Shown here: one piece after another, positions 30,629 to 41,267 of the stretch
Layout of the letters: each line of letters begins with the position of its first letter
Numbering within the stretch: the stretch's first letter is position 1
DNA from: Modicisalibacter luteus DSM 23508
Lineage (GTDB): Bacteria; Pseudomonadota; Gammaproteobacteria; Pseudomonadales; Halomonadaceae
Reading direction: 5' to 3'
Assembly (NCBI RefSeq): GCF_000378505.1
Contig: NZ_KB900003.1
Location: 1-64,000 of the forward strand
DNA length: 64,000 nucleotides
Position numbers and translations under genes: made by a program
The notes under the pieces: generated by a model
Told to the model about the DNA's origin: nothing
The model's database searches: none
What the model saw: the letters and a program-made list of their open reading frames with translations, nothing else

Positions 30629-31768
30629 CTAAAGAATTACCAAATTGTCGCGATGGATCAGCTCCGGTGCTTCCATATAGCCGAGGATCGCCTCGATCTG
30701 ATGGCTCGGCTGACCGAGAATGCGCGCCGCCTCATCGTTGCCGTAATTGACCAACCCCTTGGCGACCCGCTCGCCCTGCTCGTCGACACAAACCACCATG
30801 TCACCACGGACAAAGTGGCCATTCAGCGCTTTGACACCCACCGGCAACAGGCTCGACCCCCGGCTACGCAGAACATTGACCGCACCGGCATCCAACGTGA
30901 GCGTGCCGCGCACTTGAAGCTGCCCGGCCAGCCAGCGCTTACGAGCGGCCAGAGGAGCGTGGTCCGGGCGTAACAGGGTTCCCAGTCGCTCACCGTCGGC
31001 CAGACGGGTCAACACCCCAGGCTGGCGCCCACTGGCGATCGCCGTTACCGCCCCGGAGCGCGCCGCCAAGCGAGCAGCACGCACCTTGGTAGTCATACCG
31101 CCCCGCCCCAGCACACCACCACCACCCGCCATGGCCGCCAGACTGGGATCGTCGGCGCGGCCCTCATGAATCAGCTGTGCCTGGGGGCTAAGACGCGGGT
31201 CAGCGTCGAACAAGCCTTCCTGATCGGTCAGGATTACCAGAGCATCTGCCTCGAGCAGGTTGGCAACCAGCGCCCCGAGGGTATCGTTGTCGCCGAAACG
31301 AATCTCATCGGTGACTACGGTGTCGTTCTCGTTGATTACCGGCACAACCCGCAAGTCGACCAAGGTACGCAAGGCCGAACGCGCATTGAGATAACGCTTG
31401 CGATTGGACAGGTCATCGTGGGTCAGCAGTACTTGAGCGCTGCGCAAATCATGACGCGCAAAATGCCCCTCGTAACACTGTGCCAGCCCGGTCTGCCCAA
31501 CAGCGGCAGCAGCCTGAAGCTGATGCACCGCCGACGGGCGTACATTCCAGCCCAGGCGCACCATACCGGCTGCCACTGCCCCTGACGAAACCAGCACCAC
31601 CTCGATGCCCCGCGCATGCAGGGCCGCCATCTGGTCGACCCAGCCACCGATGGCGGCTTCGTCGAGACCGCGCCCATCATTGGTCAGCAGGGCACTGCCG
31701 ATCTTGACCACGATCCGCCTCGCCTCAGTCAGCGCTTCACGCCCTGGCATTTGCTCGCTATCCGTCAT
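30629..31768 (-). CDS. proB: Glutamate 5-kinase
   Basis: This is the first enzyme of proline synthesis, phosphorylating glutamate with ATP. The amino-acid kinase domain runs from [12 protein letters not shown] (~17-28) through SSGAVAAGM and VINENDTV to about residue 260, and a C-terminal PUA domain follows (~280-370). It has 379 residues. Proline is a compatible solute in halophiles, so this gene may matter for osmotolerance. It lies eight bases after obgE, giving the pseudomonad order rplU-rpmA-obgE-proB. proA is not in the window. Confidence 0.95.
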   Translation of the reverse strand: MTDSEQMPGREALTEARRIVVKIGSALLTNDGRGLDEAAIGGWVDQMAALHARGIEVVLVSSGAVAAGMVRLGWNVRPSAVHQLQAAAAVGQTGLAQCYEGHFARHDLRSAQVLLTHDDLSNRKRYLNARSALRTLVDLRVVPVINENDTVVTDEIRFGDNDTLGALVANLLEADALVILTDQEGLFDADPRLSPQAQLIHEGRADDPSLAAMAGGGGVLGRGGMTTKVRAARLAARSGAVTAIASGRQPGVLTRLADGERLGTLLRPDHAPLAARKRWLAGQLQVRGTLTLDAGAVNVLRSRGSSLLPVGVKALNGHFVRGDMVVCVDEQGERVAKGLVNYGNDEAARILGQPSHQIEAILGYMEAPELIHRDNLVIL

Positions 31769-31776
31769 GCTGCGCC

Positions 31777-32970
<1,194 letters not shown>

Positions 32971-33002
32971 TCACTCTCCCGACGGCCTACCCGCCATCAT
33001 AC

Positions 33003-33030
33003 AAAAAGGCCCCGCATTGCGGGGCCTTTT
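33003..33030 (-). terminator. Terminator downstream of rpmA
   Basis: An 8-bp GC stem (ggccccgc / gcggggcc) with a 3-nt loop is flanked by A and T runs, giving T5 on the - strand. It separates the ribosomal protein pair from obgE, so obgE-proB must rely on read-through or its own promoter. Confidence 0.8.
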
Positions 33031-33095
33031 CTGCCACGGTCGAACGGCTGCGCCCGGCAACCGCCATTCCGCTGGCGACTCTGGTGCATCCCGCC

Positions 33096-33353
33096 TCAGG
33101 CGGAGACAACACTCACGAACTTGCGGTTCTTCGGACCCTTGGTCTCGAACTTGATCACGCCTTCGTTCAATGCGAACAAGGTATGATCCTTGCCGATCCC
33201 GACACCGGTGCCGGCGTGGAAACGCGTGCCACGCTGGCGAACGATGATGTTGCCTGGGGTCACGGCTTGGCCGCCGAACAGCTTGACACCAAGGCGCTTG
33301 GATTCGGAATCGCGACCGTTACGGGAACTACCCGCTGCCTTCTTATGAGCCAT
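33096..33353 (-). CDS. rpmA: 50S ribosomal protein L27
   Basis: This basic 85-residue protein lies near the peptidyl-transferase centre. It begins [20 protein letters not shown] and contains the typical VKLFGGQAV and [10 protein letters not shown] stretches. It follows rplU in the usual rplU-rpmA operon. Confidence 0.97.
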   Translation of the reverse strand: MAHKKAAGSSRNGRDSESKRLGVKLFGGQAVTPGNIIVRQRGTRFHAGTGVGIGKDHTLFALNEGVIKFETKGPKNRKFVSVVSA

Positions 33354-33388
33354 TGCTAACTCCTCGCTCGTTCAGGGGGAGGTTCCGC

Positions 33389-33700
33389 TTAAGCGGAAAT
33401 CCCGGTGATCTTGACTTCAGTGTACCACTGACGGTGGCCCTGACGACGCATGGAATGCTTGCGGCGACGGAACTTGATGATACGAACCTTCTCGCCACGA
33501 CCATGAGACACGATCTCGGCAGAAACCTTGGCACCATCGACCAGCGGTGCGCCAACCTTGACGTCGTCGCCATCGGCAACCAGCAATACCTGGTCGAAAT
33601 CCAGGCTGTCGCCGGTGGCCACTTCAAGCTTCTCGAGCTTCAGGGTCTGGCCTTCCTGGACACGGTACTGTTTACCGCCGCTCTTGATAACTGCGTACAT
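33389..33700 (-). CDS. rplU: 50S ribosomal protein L21
   Basis: This is an early 50S assembly protein that binds 23S rRNA. The 103 residues begin [14 protein letters not shown] and contain the C-terminal [16 protein letters not shown] motif. It is the first gene of the rplU-rpmA operon and is preceded by a well-formed promoter. Confidence 0.97.
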   Translation of the reverse strand: MYAVIKSGGKQYRVQEGQTLKLEKLEVATGDSLDFDQVLLVADGDDVKVGAPLVDGAKVSAEIVSHGRGEKVRIIKFRRRKHSMRRQGHRQWYTEVKITGISA

Positions 33701-33806
33701 AACTCACTCTCCAGACACTCATCGGGGTGGGCTCTTCATCGACCTGCGGCGAGTGGCGCCCCTTCCGGCAGCCATCTGACAGGGAGCATGATGAGTAGGG
33801 TCGCGG

Positions 33807-33835
33807 ATTATAACGACTCGCGCATAGGACCACAA
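33807..33835 (-). promoter_or_regulatory. Sigma-70 promoter of rplU-rpmA
   Basis: Read leftwards, -35 TTGTGG (33835-33830) and a perfect -10 TATAAT (33812-33807) are separated by 17 bases. The leader would be about 100 bases, long enough for post-transcriptional control. Confidence 0.75.
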
Positions 33836-33965
33836 GACCATCACCATCCCAACGGCGACTTGCCTTGACGCCCTGCCAAGGGGCCCATAGCATAACCCCA
33901 CCCAAGGCCGGCCCCACCTGTGGCGTGGTTCTCGAAGCGGCCCAATCCCTTTATAGAAAGCCAAC

Positions 33966-34940
33966 ATGCAGCCTAACGCATCGCCAATCCATGCGGCGGT
34001 GGCAGAGGACTTCGCTGCCGTCGACCGCACTATTCTCGCCCAGCTCGACTCCCGTGTCCCGCTCGTCGAAAGCATCGGCCACTACATCATCGAGAGCGGC
34101 GGCAAACGCCTGCGCCCGCTTCTGGTACTGCTGGCCTCTCGCGCCCTGGGCTACGATGGCGATCGCCATGTCACGCTGGCCGCGCTGATCGAGTTCATGC
34201 ATACGTCCACGCTCCTGCATGACGACGTGGTCGACGAGTCGAGCATGCGCCGCGGGCGCAAGACAGCCAACGTGAACTGGGGTAATGCCCCCTCCGTGCT
34301 GGTCGGTGACTTCCTCTATTCTCGCTCGTTCCAGATGATGGTCGAGGTCGGTTCGATGCGCGTCATGGAGATTCTCTCTGCCGCCACCTGCACCATTGCC
34401 GAGGGCGAAGTCCTGCAACTGACCAATATCGGCAACCCCGACGTCGATGAGGCGGCCTACTTCGAGACCATCCAGGGCAAGACGGCCATGCTCTTCGAGG
34501 CTGCGACGCATAGCGGCGCCGTGCTCGCTGCAGCGAATGCCGACCAGGAGATGGCGCTGCAACTCTATGGCCGTTACCTGGGGCTAGCTTTCCAGCTCAC
34601 CGACGACCTGCTCGACTACCAGGGCGATGCCCATACCATGGGTAAGAATGTCGGCGACGACCTTGCCGAGGGCAAGCCCACTCTGCCGCTGATCCAGGCC
34701 ATGACCTGCGGGACCCCCGAGCAGGCCCAGTTGATTCGCAAGGCGATACGCAAAGGTGGCCTGGATCAGCTTGATGAAGTGTTGGCCATCATCGCGGAAA
34801 CCGGCGCGCTGGACTACACCCGTCAACGTGCCGAAGAAATGTCCCGCCGCGCCCTGAGCCAGCTCGACGTGTTGCCTCACAGCCGCTATCGCGACACCTT
34901 GGCAGAACTGGCCAAGCTAGCGGTCGATCGCCAGGCCTGA
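33966..34940 (+). CDS. ispB: Octaprenyl diphosphate synthase
   Basis: This enzyme extends farnesyl diphosphate with IPP to make the side chain of ubiquinone. The first aspartate-rich motif, DDVVD, lies near residue 82 (LLHDDVVDESSMRRG), and the second, DDLLD, near residue 212. The FARM region has no bulky residue that would limit chain length to 15 carbons, in keeping with a long-chain synthase. It has 324 residues. Divergence from rplU is conserved in gammaproteobacteria. The exact prenyl length cannot be read from sequence; ubiquinone-9 is usual in Halomonas. Confidence 0.93.
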   Translation: MQPNASPIHAAVAEDFAAVDRTILAQLDSRVPLVESIGHYIIESGGKRLRPLLVLLASRALGYDGDRHVTLAALIEFMHTSTLLHDDVVDESSMRRGRKTANVNWGNAPSVLVGDFLYSRSFQMMVEVGSMRVMEILSAATCTIAEGEVLQLTNIGNPDVDEAAYFETIQGKTAMLFEAATHSGAVLAAANADQEMALQLYGRYLGLAFQLTDDLLDYQGDAHTMGKNVGDDLAEGKPTLPLIQAMTCGTPEQAQLIRKAIRKGGLDQLDEVLAIIAETGALDYTRQRAEEMSRRALSQLDVLPHSRYRDTLAELAKLAVDRQA

Positions 34941-34954
34941 TCGAGGACGAGGGG

Positions 34955-34982
34955 TTGCGCAAGTCAGCGCGATGCGTATAAT
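34955..34982 (+). promoter_or_regulatory. Promoter of tRNA-Pro
   Basis: TTGCGC (34955-34960) and a perfect TATAAT (34977-34982) are spaced by 16 bases. The mature tRNA begins 32 bases further on, so only a short 5' leader needs removal by RNase P. Confidence 0.7.
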
Positions 34983-35014
34983 GCAGCACCGTTGAGGCGC
35001 GAGCCCAACAGCGT

Positions 35015-35091
35015 CGGAGTGTAGCTCAGCTTGGTAGAGCACTGTCTTCGGGAGGCAGGGGTCGTAGGTTCAAATCCTATCACTCCGACCA
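35015..35091 (+). tRNA. tRNA-Pro (CGG)
   Basis: All arms fold: acceptor CGGAGTG with CACTCCG, D arm with GCTC/GAGC, anticodon stem CTGTC/GGCAG closing the loop TTCGGGA with anticodon CGG, and T arm GTAGG-TTCAAAT-CCTAT. CCA is encoded (77 bases in all). The 3' half is duplicated 5.7 kb downstream at 40776, which marks it as an integration site. Confidence 0.95.
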
Positions 35092-35142
35092 GAAATTCCC
35101 GCAAAAACCGCCACTTACGGATCATACCGAGTGGCGGTTTTT
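35048..35142 (+). repeat. Left copy of the 95-bp direct repeat (attL-like)
   Basis: It starts in the anticodon loop of tRNA-Pro and ends at the last T of the terminator. The block identical to the right copy runs from 35056 to 35085, covering the T arm and part of the acceptor stem. Confidence 0.8.
35103..35142 (+). terminator. Terminator of tRNA-Pro
   Basis: The 13-bp perfect stem aaaaaccgccact / agtggcggttttt is extended by cgg/ccg inside the loop. A T5 tail ends the hairpin, 12 bases after the encoded CCA. Confidence 0.85.
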
Positions 35143-35277
35143 CTATGCCTTTCGGTAGGTGACATATAGGTGGCAGCTGTCTAGTCAGCAGTTGTCTACC
35201 TACACCCATCCATATCCCAGCCAGGCAATAGTGCACTCGCTTCCCATAGCTGCTTTCCTTCCTCATCCCGTCGTGCA

Positions 35278-35502
35278 GTGCGAGACCGAATACCACGAGT
35301 CACCATTGCCCGGTGGCGTTACCGCAGCACACAACATGACCGATCCCACACGCGACACAACTTGCTCGCGACGCTGCCTCCCGTTCAGGAAGAGACCTTG
35401 GTGGCCCTGCGCGGCCACCTGCGTCTGAGCGTCGACGACCTGCTGGTAGTGGCAAAAGAGTTTCTCCACCCAGACCTGCCCGATGGATCTGTTTCGACGG
35501 CA
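35278..35502 (+). pseudogene. Remnant of an IS481-family transposase
   Basis: The translated stretch containing HDRSHTRHNLLATLPPVQEE and LRLSVDDLLVVAKEFLHP resembles the segment of IS481-type transposases between the helix-turn-helix and the DDE core (family pattern DRSHT...LT/LPxxQE...LDDLLxVxxEFLNP). Only about 75 residues are recognisable. The N-terminal helix-turn-helix seems frameshifted, and the catalytic core is missing: the frame runs on into unrelated sequence overlapping the LysR gene. It indicates past transposition within the islet. Confidence 0.6.
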
Positions 35503-35637
35503 GTTTCAGCCGGCTCCGCCGAATGTGCTGTGGCTATCGAATACACGAGAGATTCAATAACGCCCATTCGCCCATCGATACATCTGGGCAGGCTGCCAGC
35601 TTACGCGGTGCGCTCAACCCTGGTACGCGGGATAATG

Positions 35638-36525
35638 TCACTGCTGATGCCTACTTTCGGTGGCCCTGAGCAGGCTGCGCAGCAGTGGGTTCGGGAATCT
35701 TCGTTTGGCGGTTACTGCATAGAAGATTTCTGCAATGCCGGGAAGACTGTCGGCCTCTACTAGGTGGCCGCTTTCCAACTCGTGCTTGACCACAATAGGA
35801 GGCAACACGGCAAGCCCAATATCCTCCCGCGCCAAAAGGCGCATCATGGCCATGTCATCGACCTCGGCAACAATTTGCGGGCGGATGCCCAAGCGATCCG
35901 TCAGTGCATCGAACCCGCTCCGCACACTACCGTGCGAGGGTACGATCATCGTTTGCGAGGAAAGGAGATCGGCTAGAGTTCCTCGGTCCTGCAGGCGTGT
36001 GGGCGTGCCGACCAAACTGACCCGCTGTTCGGCCAGCTTGTGCGCGACGAACGGCGTCATGGCATCCTGCGCTGGGCGCTGATTGATCAGGACCACGTCT
36101 ACGCTAAGCGCCTCGAGCCCCTGAAGCAGCTCCGCCATGCCAGCGGAACGCAGGGTCACCTCGACATCCGGTCGCGCCAGGACCGGACGTAGAAAGCCGA
36201 TCTGAAAGTTTCGCGACAGAGTAGCCAATGCCCCGACCCGCAGAATCTGCCGTGCCCGGCCCGTCGCCTGCAATGTTGCTACCAATTCATCACCGGCAGC
36301 GAAGATAGTATCGGCATAGTCGAGTGCGATGCGCCCAGCCTCTGTCAAATGCAGTTGACGACCACGCCGTTCGAACAGGGCCTGACCGAGATGCTTCTCC
36401 AGAGTCCGAATCTGTGCCGACAGGGCCGACTGCGAGAGGTTGATATGTTCAGCGGTGCGGGTGAGGTTGCCGTCGTGGGCTACCGCGTGGAAGTAACGGA
36501 GATGGTGGTAATTAAGGTCACGCAT
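35638..36525 (-). CDS. LysR-family regulator (NhaR-like) divergent from dabB-dabA
   Basis: This 295-residue regulator has an N-terminal winged helix (residues ~5-65, NLTRTAEHINLSQSALSAQI) that resembles NhaR-type LysR proteins, and a substrate-binding domain from ~90. It is divergent from dabB across about 105 AT-rich bases. LysR genes next to DUF2309/dab operons are known in autotrophs, where they respond to inorganic carbon limitation, so control of dabBA is the likely role. NhaR-like similarity could alternatively suggest a sodium or pH signal. No effector can be read from the sequence. Confidence 0.85.
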   Translation of the reverse strand: MRDLNYHHLRYFHAVAHDGNLTRTAEHINLSQSALSAQIRTLEKHLGQALFERRGRQLHLTEAGRIALDYADTIFAAGDELVATLQATGRARQILRVGALATLSRNFQIGFLRPVLARPDVEVTLRSAGMAELLQGLEALSVDVVLINQRPAQDAMTPFVAHKLAEQRVSLVGTPTRLQDRGTLADLLSSQTMIVPSHGSVRSGFDALTDRLGIRPQIVAEVDDMAMMRLLAREDIGLAVLPPIVVKHELESGHLVEADSLPGIAEIFYAVTAKRRFPNPLLRSLLRATESRHQQ

Positions 36526-36630
36526 ATTAGTTCTATTTAAGTGAACGATTCATGGCAAACAATGTATTTTTTATATTTTACCTCAACTGTTAAGGTTTGC
36601 CGTGGAACGGGTCACGCTTCGGAGAAAGAA
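36526..36630. promoter_or_regulatory. Divergent LysR / dabB promoter region
   Basis: This 105-base spacer is distinctly AT-rich in its centre (36550-36590, runs of T and TATATT), unlike the surrounding GC-rich genes. It should contain the LysR binding site and the dab promoter. A GGAG at 36621-36624 sets the dabB start. Confidence 0.55.
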
Positions 36631-38199
36631 TTGCTTACTTACTTGTTGCCACTTGCAGCACCGGCCGTGCTGTTTCTGGCGGCCATTGCCGCTTTCCTGA
36701 ACCCCGGCAGACGACCGCCCCTGACGCCCCGACTCGCGGAAGTCGCAGCATTGGCCTCATTAGTCGTCGCGGTGCTGGCGACCTTGATCCTAGTTTTGTA
36801 CGGCAAAGGTACGAGTCCGATTCTGGGTACCGATACGATCGGGTTGGCGGTACGCGTCGATGCCGTCAGCGTCGCCATGCTACTGCTCGTATCTTTTATC
36901 GGCTGGGTCGTGCTGCGTTACGCCGTCTCCTATATGGACGGCGAGGCACGGCAAGGCGCTTTCACTGGCTGGCTGTGTGTAACTCTTGGGGCGGTCTTGC
37001 TTCTTGTTCAAGCCGGTAACCTGTTCCAGTTCGTTGGCGCATGGGTTGCAGTCAGCTTTTCCCTGCAGAGACTCCTGCTCTTCTATCCTGATCGGATCAT
37101 GGCACAACGGGCGGCCTATAAGAGGCTCGTAACCGCAAGGGTCGTCAATGTTGCTCTCGGGGCGGCCGCTCTGCTGCTAGCGATCGACTTTGGCACTGCC
37201 GATATTGCCGCGATCAACGAAGCGGCCCGCGCCGGCGAAGGCTCTACCACTGCCCTTTGGGCCGCCGGGTTGCTCGCTGTAGCAGCAATCTTAAAGTCAG
37301 CGCAATTCCCGGCCCATGGCTGGCTAACGGAGGTAATGGAGACGCCCACGCCGGTCTCGGCACTGCTTCACGCCGGGGTCATCAATGCGGGCGGCTTCTT
37401 GCTTATCCGCTTCGCCGACGTGATGCTGCTGGCTCCCGGAGTACTTGCAGTGCTCGTAATGATCGGCGGCTTCACGGCGCTGTTCGGCGGTTTGGTAATG
37501 CTCACGCAGCCAGCTGTTAAAACATCACTTGCGTGGTCGACGGTAGCGCAAATGGGCTTCATGATCCTACAGTGCGGTCTCGCGCTTTTCCCTATTGCCC
37601 TCCTGCATATCGTCGCCCATTCACTCTATAAGGCTCACGCATTCCTGGCATCAGGCGGCGCGGTCAAACAGGTCGCCGCAAGCCGCCGCCCCGGGCCGGT
37701 TGCTATCCCCGACAAAGCCGCAGTAGCGCGCGCATTCGTGATCGCGCTGGTGATCTATGGAGTGGTCGGCGCAGTTGCCGGCTTCGATGGCAAGTCGTCT
37801 CAGGCGATCGCGCTTGGTGCGATCCTGATCTTTGGTGTGGCCTATCTGTTGGCACAGGGATTGGCAGATGACGCACCCAAGATCCTAACCCGGCGCACTG
37901 GACTTTACTCGATCGCAGCTGCGGTCGCCTATTTCGCGCTTCAGACTGGGGCCGAATGGCTGACGGCAGGAACGCTACCTCAAACTCCCGCACCAGGCCC
38001 CCTCGAGTGGGCGCTGATAATCCTCGCAGTCCTCAGCTTCGGCTTCGTGGCGGTGGCACAGGCGACGTTTCCACTCTGGGTACACCACCCAGCAGCGGCA
38101 AGCCTGCGCGTGCATCTGTCCAACGGCCTTTACGCCAATGCGCTGTTCAACCGCCTTGTCGGTGGCTGGTCCGCGCGTCGATCCGGAAGGAGTTACTGA
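36631..38199 (+). CDS. dabB: DabB: membrane subunit of the DAB inorganic-carbon pump
   Basis: This is an integral membrane protein of the NuoL/MrpA (proton-conducting antiporter) superfamily that, with DabA, takes up inorganic carbon as bicarbonate. About a dozen hydrophobic segments are visible, and the superfamily core includes [20 protein letters not shown] (~230) and [15 protein letters not shown] (~300), with lysines and a glutamate typical of ion-conducting members. The start is a TTG at 36631, six bases after GGAG (522 aa). The frame stays open to an ATG at 36541, but those 30 residues are not membrane-like and have no ribosome site. Only two bases separate it from dabA. Confidence 0.87.
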   Translation: MLTYLLPLAAPAVLFLAAIAAFLNPGRRPPLTPRLAEVAALASLVVAVLATLILVLYGKGTSPILGTDTIGLAVRVDAVSVAMLLLVSFIGWVVLRYAVSYMDGEARQGAFTGWLCVTLGAVLLLVQAGNLFQFVGAWVAVSFSLQRLLLFYPDRIMAQRAAYKRLVTARVVNVALGAAALLLAIDFGTADIAAINEAARAGEGSTTALWAAGLLAVAAILKSAQFPAHGWLTEVMETPTPVSALLHAGVINAGGFLLIRFADVMLLAPGVLAVLVMIGGFTALFGGLVMLTQPAVKTSLAWSTVAQMGFMILQCGLALFPIALLHIVAHSLYKAHAFLASGGAVKQVAASRRPGPVAIPDKAAVARAFVIALVIYGVVGAVAGFDGKSSQAIALGAILIFGVAYLLAQGLADDAPKILTRRTGLYSIAAAVAYFALQTGAEWLTAGTLPQTPAPGPLEWALIILAVLSFGFVAVAQATFPLWVHHPAAASLRVHLSNGLYANALFNRLVGGWSARRSGRSY

Positions 38200-38201
38200 C
38201 A

Positions 38202-40613
38202 GTGGTCAAGCCCGACTCTACCGTTAACCTTTGCGCGAACGCACTCGCCGCGGCGCGTGCAGTACCGCCGCTCTGGCCGCTAGACTCCAGTGTTGCCGTT
38301 AATCCGTTTCTAGGACAGGTTCATGAAGATCTCGCCGCGGCGGGTGCTCGTCTGGCCCGGGTCGCTGGTGCAAACGTTACCATGCCACGCAGTTGGTATC
38401 GTGAGCAGATCGCTTCGGGCAAGCTCGGCGACACCGAACTCGCAGCGGCGCTGGCCGCGGTTTCGGCGGAGCGGCGCCCCGCTGATGTCGCCGCGTTAAA
38501 GGCGGAGGCAGACAAGCCGGCGCCCAAGGCCCAGCCGCTGCCTACCGTCGCCGATCTTGCCGCCGAAGTTTCCGGAATCGACTGGCCAGGCATCATTGAG
38601 GAGCGATTCGGCGCCTGGGCGGCCTCTTACTTCGACGAAGGGCAGGCGCTCTGGCCTGCGCCTCGCGCACAAGGGACTTACGCCGCATGGCGTGGTGTCG
38701 CGACCTACGATCTGACGCCCGAAATAGCGGGCCTCTCCGGATTCGCAGCTTTTGTTGCTCAAGCACCTGAACGAGCGCAGGAAACGCTTGCGCGAGCAGC
38801 AGAACGCCTCGGGCTTGCGGAGGCGGCACTTGAGACCTATTTCCATGAACTGCTCATGTCACTCGGCGGCTGGGCCCAGTACGCGCGCTATAAGCTCTGG
38901 CAGGCGGAATTGTCAGGGGAGTCAGACGATACGCTCACAGATCTTCTTGTCATTCGCCTGATCTGGGAGGAAGCACTTTTCGAGCAATATGCCGAGGACA
39001 TTGCTGCCCACTGGGAAGAAGTGCGAACCGCCCACGCCAGGCCGCCTGAGCCGACCGCCGCGCTGGTGATCGACACCATCCTGCAAGACGCCACCGAGCG
39101 CGCGGCCCAGCGGGAACTTGCTGAGGCTCTAAAAGCGCCTGCAAAGGCGTTACCCACGGCGTCGCGTCCGACGCTACAGGCAGCGTTCTGTATTGACGTG
39201 CGCTCGGAGGTATTCCGGCGCGCCCTAGAGAACGTCGATCCCGGCATCCGAACCTTGGGCTTCGCTGGCTTTTTCGGGATTCCGACGGCTCATTGTCGGT
39301 TCGCATCGGATATACCGGAGCGGCGAATGCCGGCCCTCCTCAGCCCCAGCGTTTCAAGCCTCTCGGGCGGGCCGGAGGACGCCGAGTCAGATAGAACTAC
39401 GCGTTTTACGGCCCGGGCCAAGCGAGCCTGGGGCCGGTTCAAGCTCGCCGCCGTATCCTCTTTCGCCTTCGTGGAGGCTACAGGGCCTGTCTACCTGGCA
39501 AAGCTTTTACGCGACGCCCTGGGGCATGATTCCACGCCTATGCCGAGTGACCCGGCTCCACGCTTCGAGCCCGCCCTCAACGTCGAGTCGCGAATCGACA
39601 TGGCCGAGAAGATTCTACGAGCCATGTCGCTCACTCAGGACTTCGCCCGTCTGGTACTGCTAACGGGACATGGTGCGCGAGTGATCAACAACCCTCAGGG
39701 CAGCGCGCTGGACTGCGGGGCCTGCGGAGGCTATTCCGGCGAGGTGAACGCGCGACTGCTGGCTGGGCTTCTAAACGACACAGAGGTAAGACAGGGGCTG
39801 CAAGCCCGGGGCGTGGCGATCCCCGATGACACGCTATTCCTCGGCGCGCTGCACGATACTACGACCGACGCCGTGACTCTCTATGATACGGACCATGCAG
39901 TAGAGACGCACCAAAAGGACATTGCGCAGGCCCGTAGTTGGCTCGCCGCGGCGGGTAAATCCGCCCGGGGCGAACGCGCTCTGCGCCTACCCGGAGCCGG
40001 CCACGAAGAGGATATACCGCGGCGTAGCCGTAACTGGGCAGAAGTCCGCCCGGAATGGGGCTTGGCCGGTTGCAAGGCCTTTATCGCCGCCCCGCGTTCA
40101 CGGACTGCCGGCAGAAATTTCGAGGGGCGGGTGTTTCTGCATAACTACGACTGGCGTCAGGACGAACGGTTTAGCGTACTCGAACAGATTATGACCGCGC
40201 CGGTAGTGGTAGCGAGCTGGATTAGTCTGCAGTACTACGGTTCCACCGTCTCGCCATCGGTTTACGGTTCCGGCAACAAGCTCCTCCACAATGTCACCGG
40301 CGGCATCGGTATCGTCGAAGGTAACGGCGGGACAATGCGATCCGGCCTGGCGTGGCAGTCAGTTCATGATGGCGAGGCCTTTATTCATGAGCCCTTACGT
40401 CTTTCGGTATGCATTGAGGCGCCACGCGAAGCGATGATGGACATCCTCAAACGCCACGATAGCGTGCGTGCTTTATTCGACAACCGATGGATGCACCTCT
40501 TCGCGTTAGACCAAGCCGGCCGTATGGCCTGGCGCTATACCGGGGACTTGACTTGGGAGGCTGTGGAGAAGGAAACGGCTACCGGGTCCCACCTACAGGG
40601 AGCGGCTAGTTGA
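38202..40613 (+). CDS. dabA: DabA: cytoplasmic DUF2309 subunit of the DAB inorganic-carbon pump
   Basis: DabA is thought to act as a one-way carbonic anhydrase converting CO2 to bicarbonate when coupled to DabB. The beta-carbonic-anhydrase-like zinc residues are present: Cys and Asp in FCIDVRSE (~329), His in LTGHGARV (~488) and Cys in LDCGACGG (~503). The start is the GTG at 38202, with AAGGAG upstream spanning the dabB stop; the frame extends left over dabB without support. The 803 residues are within the family range. In heterotrophs such pumps supply bicarbonate for carboxylations; no RuBisCO or carboxysome gene is in the window. Confidence 0.9.
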   Translation: MVKPDSTVNLCANALAAARAVPPLWPLDSSVAVNPFLGQVHEDLAAAGARLARVAGANVTMPRSWYREQIASGKLGDTELAAALAAVSAERRPADVAALKAEADKPAPKAQPLPTVADLAAEVSGIDWPGIIEERFGAWAASYFDEGQALWPAPRAQGTYAAWRGVATYDLTPEIAGLSGFAAFVAQAPERAQETLARAAERLGLAEAALETYFHELLMSLGGWAQYARYKLWQAELSGESDDTLTDLLVIRLIWEEALFEQYAEDIAAHWEEVRTAHARPPEPTAALVIDTILQDATERAAQRELAEALKAPAKALPTASRPTLQAAFCIDVRSEVFRRALENVDPGIRTLGFAGFFGIPTAHCRFASDIPERRMPALLSPSVSSLSGGPEDAESDRTTRFTARAKRAWGRFKLAAVSSFAFVEATGPVYLAKLLRDALGHDSTPMPSDPAPRFEPALNVESRIDMAEKILRAMSLTQDFARLVLLTGHGARVINNPQGSALDCGACGGYSGEVNARLLAGLLNDTEVRQGLQARGVAIPDDTLFLGALHDTTTDAVTLYDTDHAVETHQKDIAQARSWLAAAGKSARGERALRLPGAGHEEDIPRRSRNWAEVRPEWGLAGCKAFIAAPRSRTAGRNFEGRVFLHNYDWRQDERFSVLEQIMTAPVVVASWISLQYYGSTVSPSVYGSGNKLLHNVTGGIGIVEGNGGTMRSGLAWQSVHDGEAFIHEPLRLSVCIEAPREAMMDILKRHDSVRALFDNRWMHLFALDQAGRMAWRYTGDLTWEAVEKETATGSHLQGAAS

Positions 40614-41267
40614 CGTTTGCCACGCCCTCTCTTTTAGCCATGGCGCACCGGCCAGCCGTTAGACGTTAGGATGGCTTGTGCCCGTCGAGGAGTTGTATGA
40701 ATGCATTTGCAGTAGTCCCTCGATCCTAGGAACTGCCCCGTGCCTGTGTTTCGAAACGCGGCATATACGCCACATTCGGGAGTCAGGGGTCGTAGGTTCA
40801 AATCCTATCACTCTGTCCAGAAATCCCCGCCAAAACCGCCACTAACGGATCAAGCCGAGTGGCGGTTTTTGTTTCGACACTCAAGTCACCTTGCAGTTGC
40901 CTCCAGCGTTGATCGCCTGTCCTCACCATGTCATAGCGCTAGATCAACATCAGCGGCCCATGACGAGCCAGCAGAAGGTACATGGCATCCGTAGATACAC
41001 ATCCCCCCTCAGGCACCTGCCCCACTTGCGAATGCCTTTTTGACCGACCCGGTTGAGATGAGCCGTATTCTGCGTGGCCCACTTGGCGACCATGGCTCGG
41101 GCCAAAGGATCGCTATTGCTAGCGATATGACCCGCTGAAAAGCCGGGTTGTTCTCACCCAGTAGTCATTGCGTTAGATGGCATTGCCCTTTCATTTTTAA
41201 GTGCTACATTTTTAATACACAAAAGAACAATATTTAACGCAGGCCACCTCGAACGGGTAAATTATTC
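40614..41267. other. Intergenic region after dabA
   Basis: This 654-base region contains the right repeat (40776-40870). On the right, 40871-41267 shows no recognisable gene. A - strand stretch (about 40960-41150) stays open for ~65 codons but lacks a start and a family I recognise; it may be decayed coding DNA. The last 100 bases before 41268 are AT-rich and probably hold the promoter of the next gene. Confidence 0.4.
40776..40870 (+). repeat. Right copy of the repeat: tRNA-Pro 3' fragment plus terminator (attR-like)
   Basis: It matches 35048-35142 at 87 of 95 positions without gaps. It comprises the tRNA from the anticodon loop to the CCA and the full terminator hairpin. The 5' half of the tRNA is absent, so it is a pseudo-tRNA. 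The identical 30-base block is 40784-40813. Confidence 0.8.

Larger units (their letters stand above)
35048..40870. mobile_element. Putative islet integrated at tRNA-Pro, carrying dabB-dabA
   Basis: A 95-base segment (35048-35142: 3' half of tRNA-Pro plus its terminator) recurs at 40776-40870 with eight mismatches and no gaps, a spacing of 5728 bases. A 30-base block within it is identical. The enclosed DNA holds an IS481-type transposase remnant, a LysR regulator and dabB-dabA. This is the layout left by site-specific integration at a tRNA 3' end, but no integrase gene remains, so how it entered is inference. Confidence 0.65.

Noticed and set aside
35155..35206. Imperfect palindrome gtaggtgaca...tgtctacctac as an insertion-sequence end
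   Set aside because: The match is imperfect, no target duplication was found and no partner end lies near the transposase remnant.
40740..40994. 84-codon frame across the right tRNA repeat
   Set aside because: It reads through a pseudo-tRNA and a terminator hairpin, so it is not a plausible gene.
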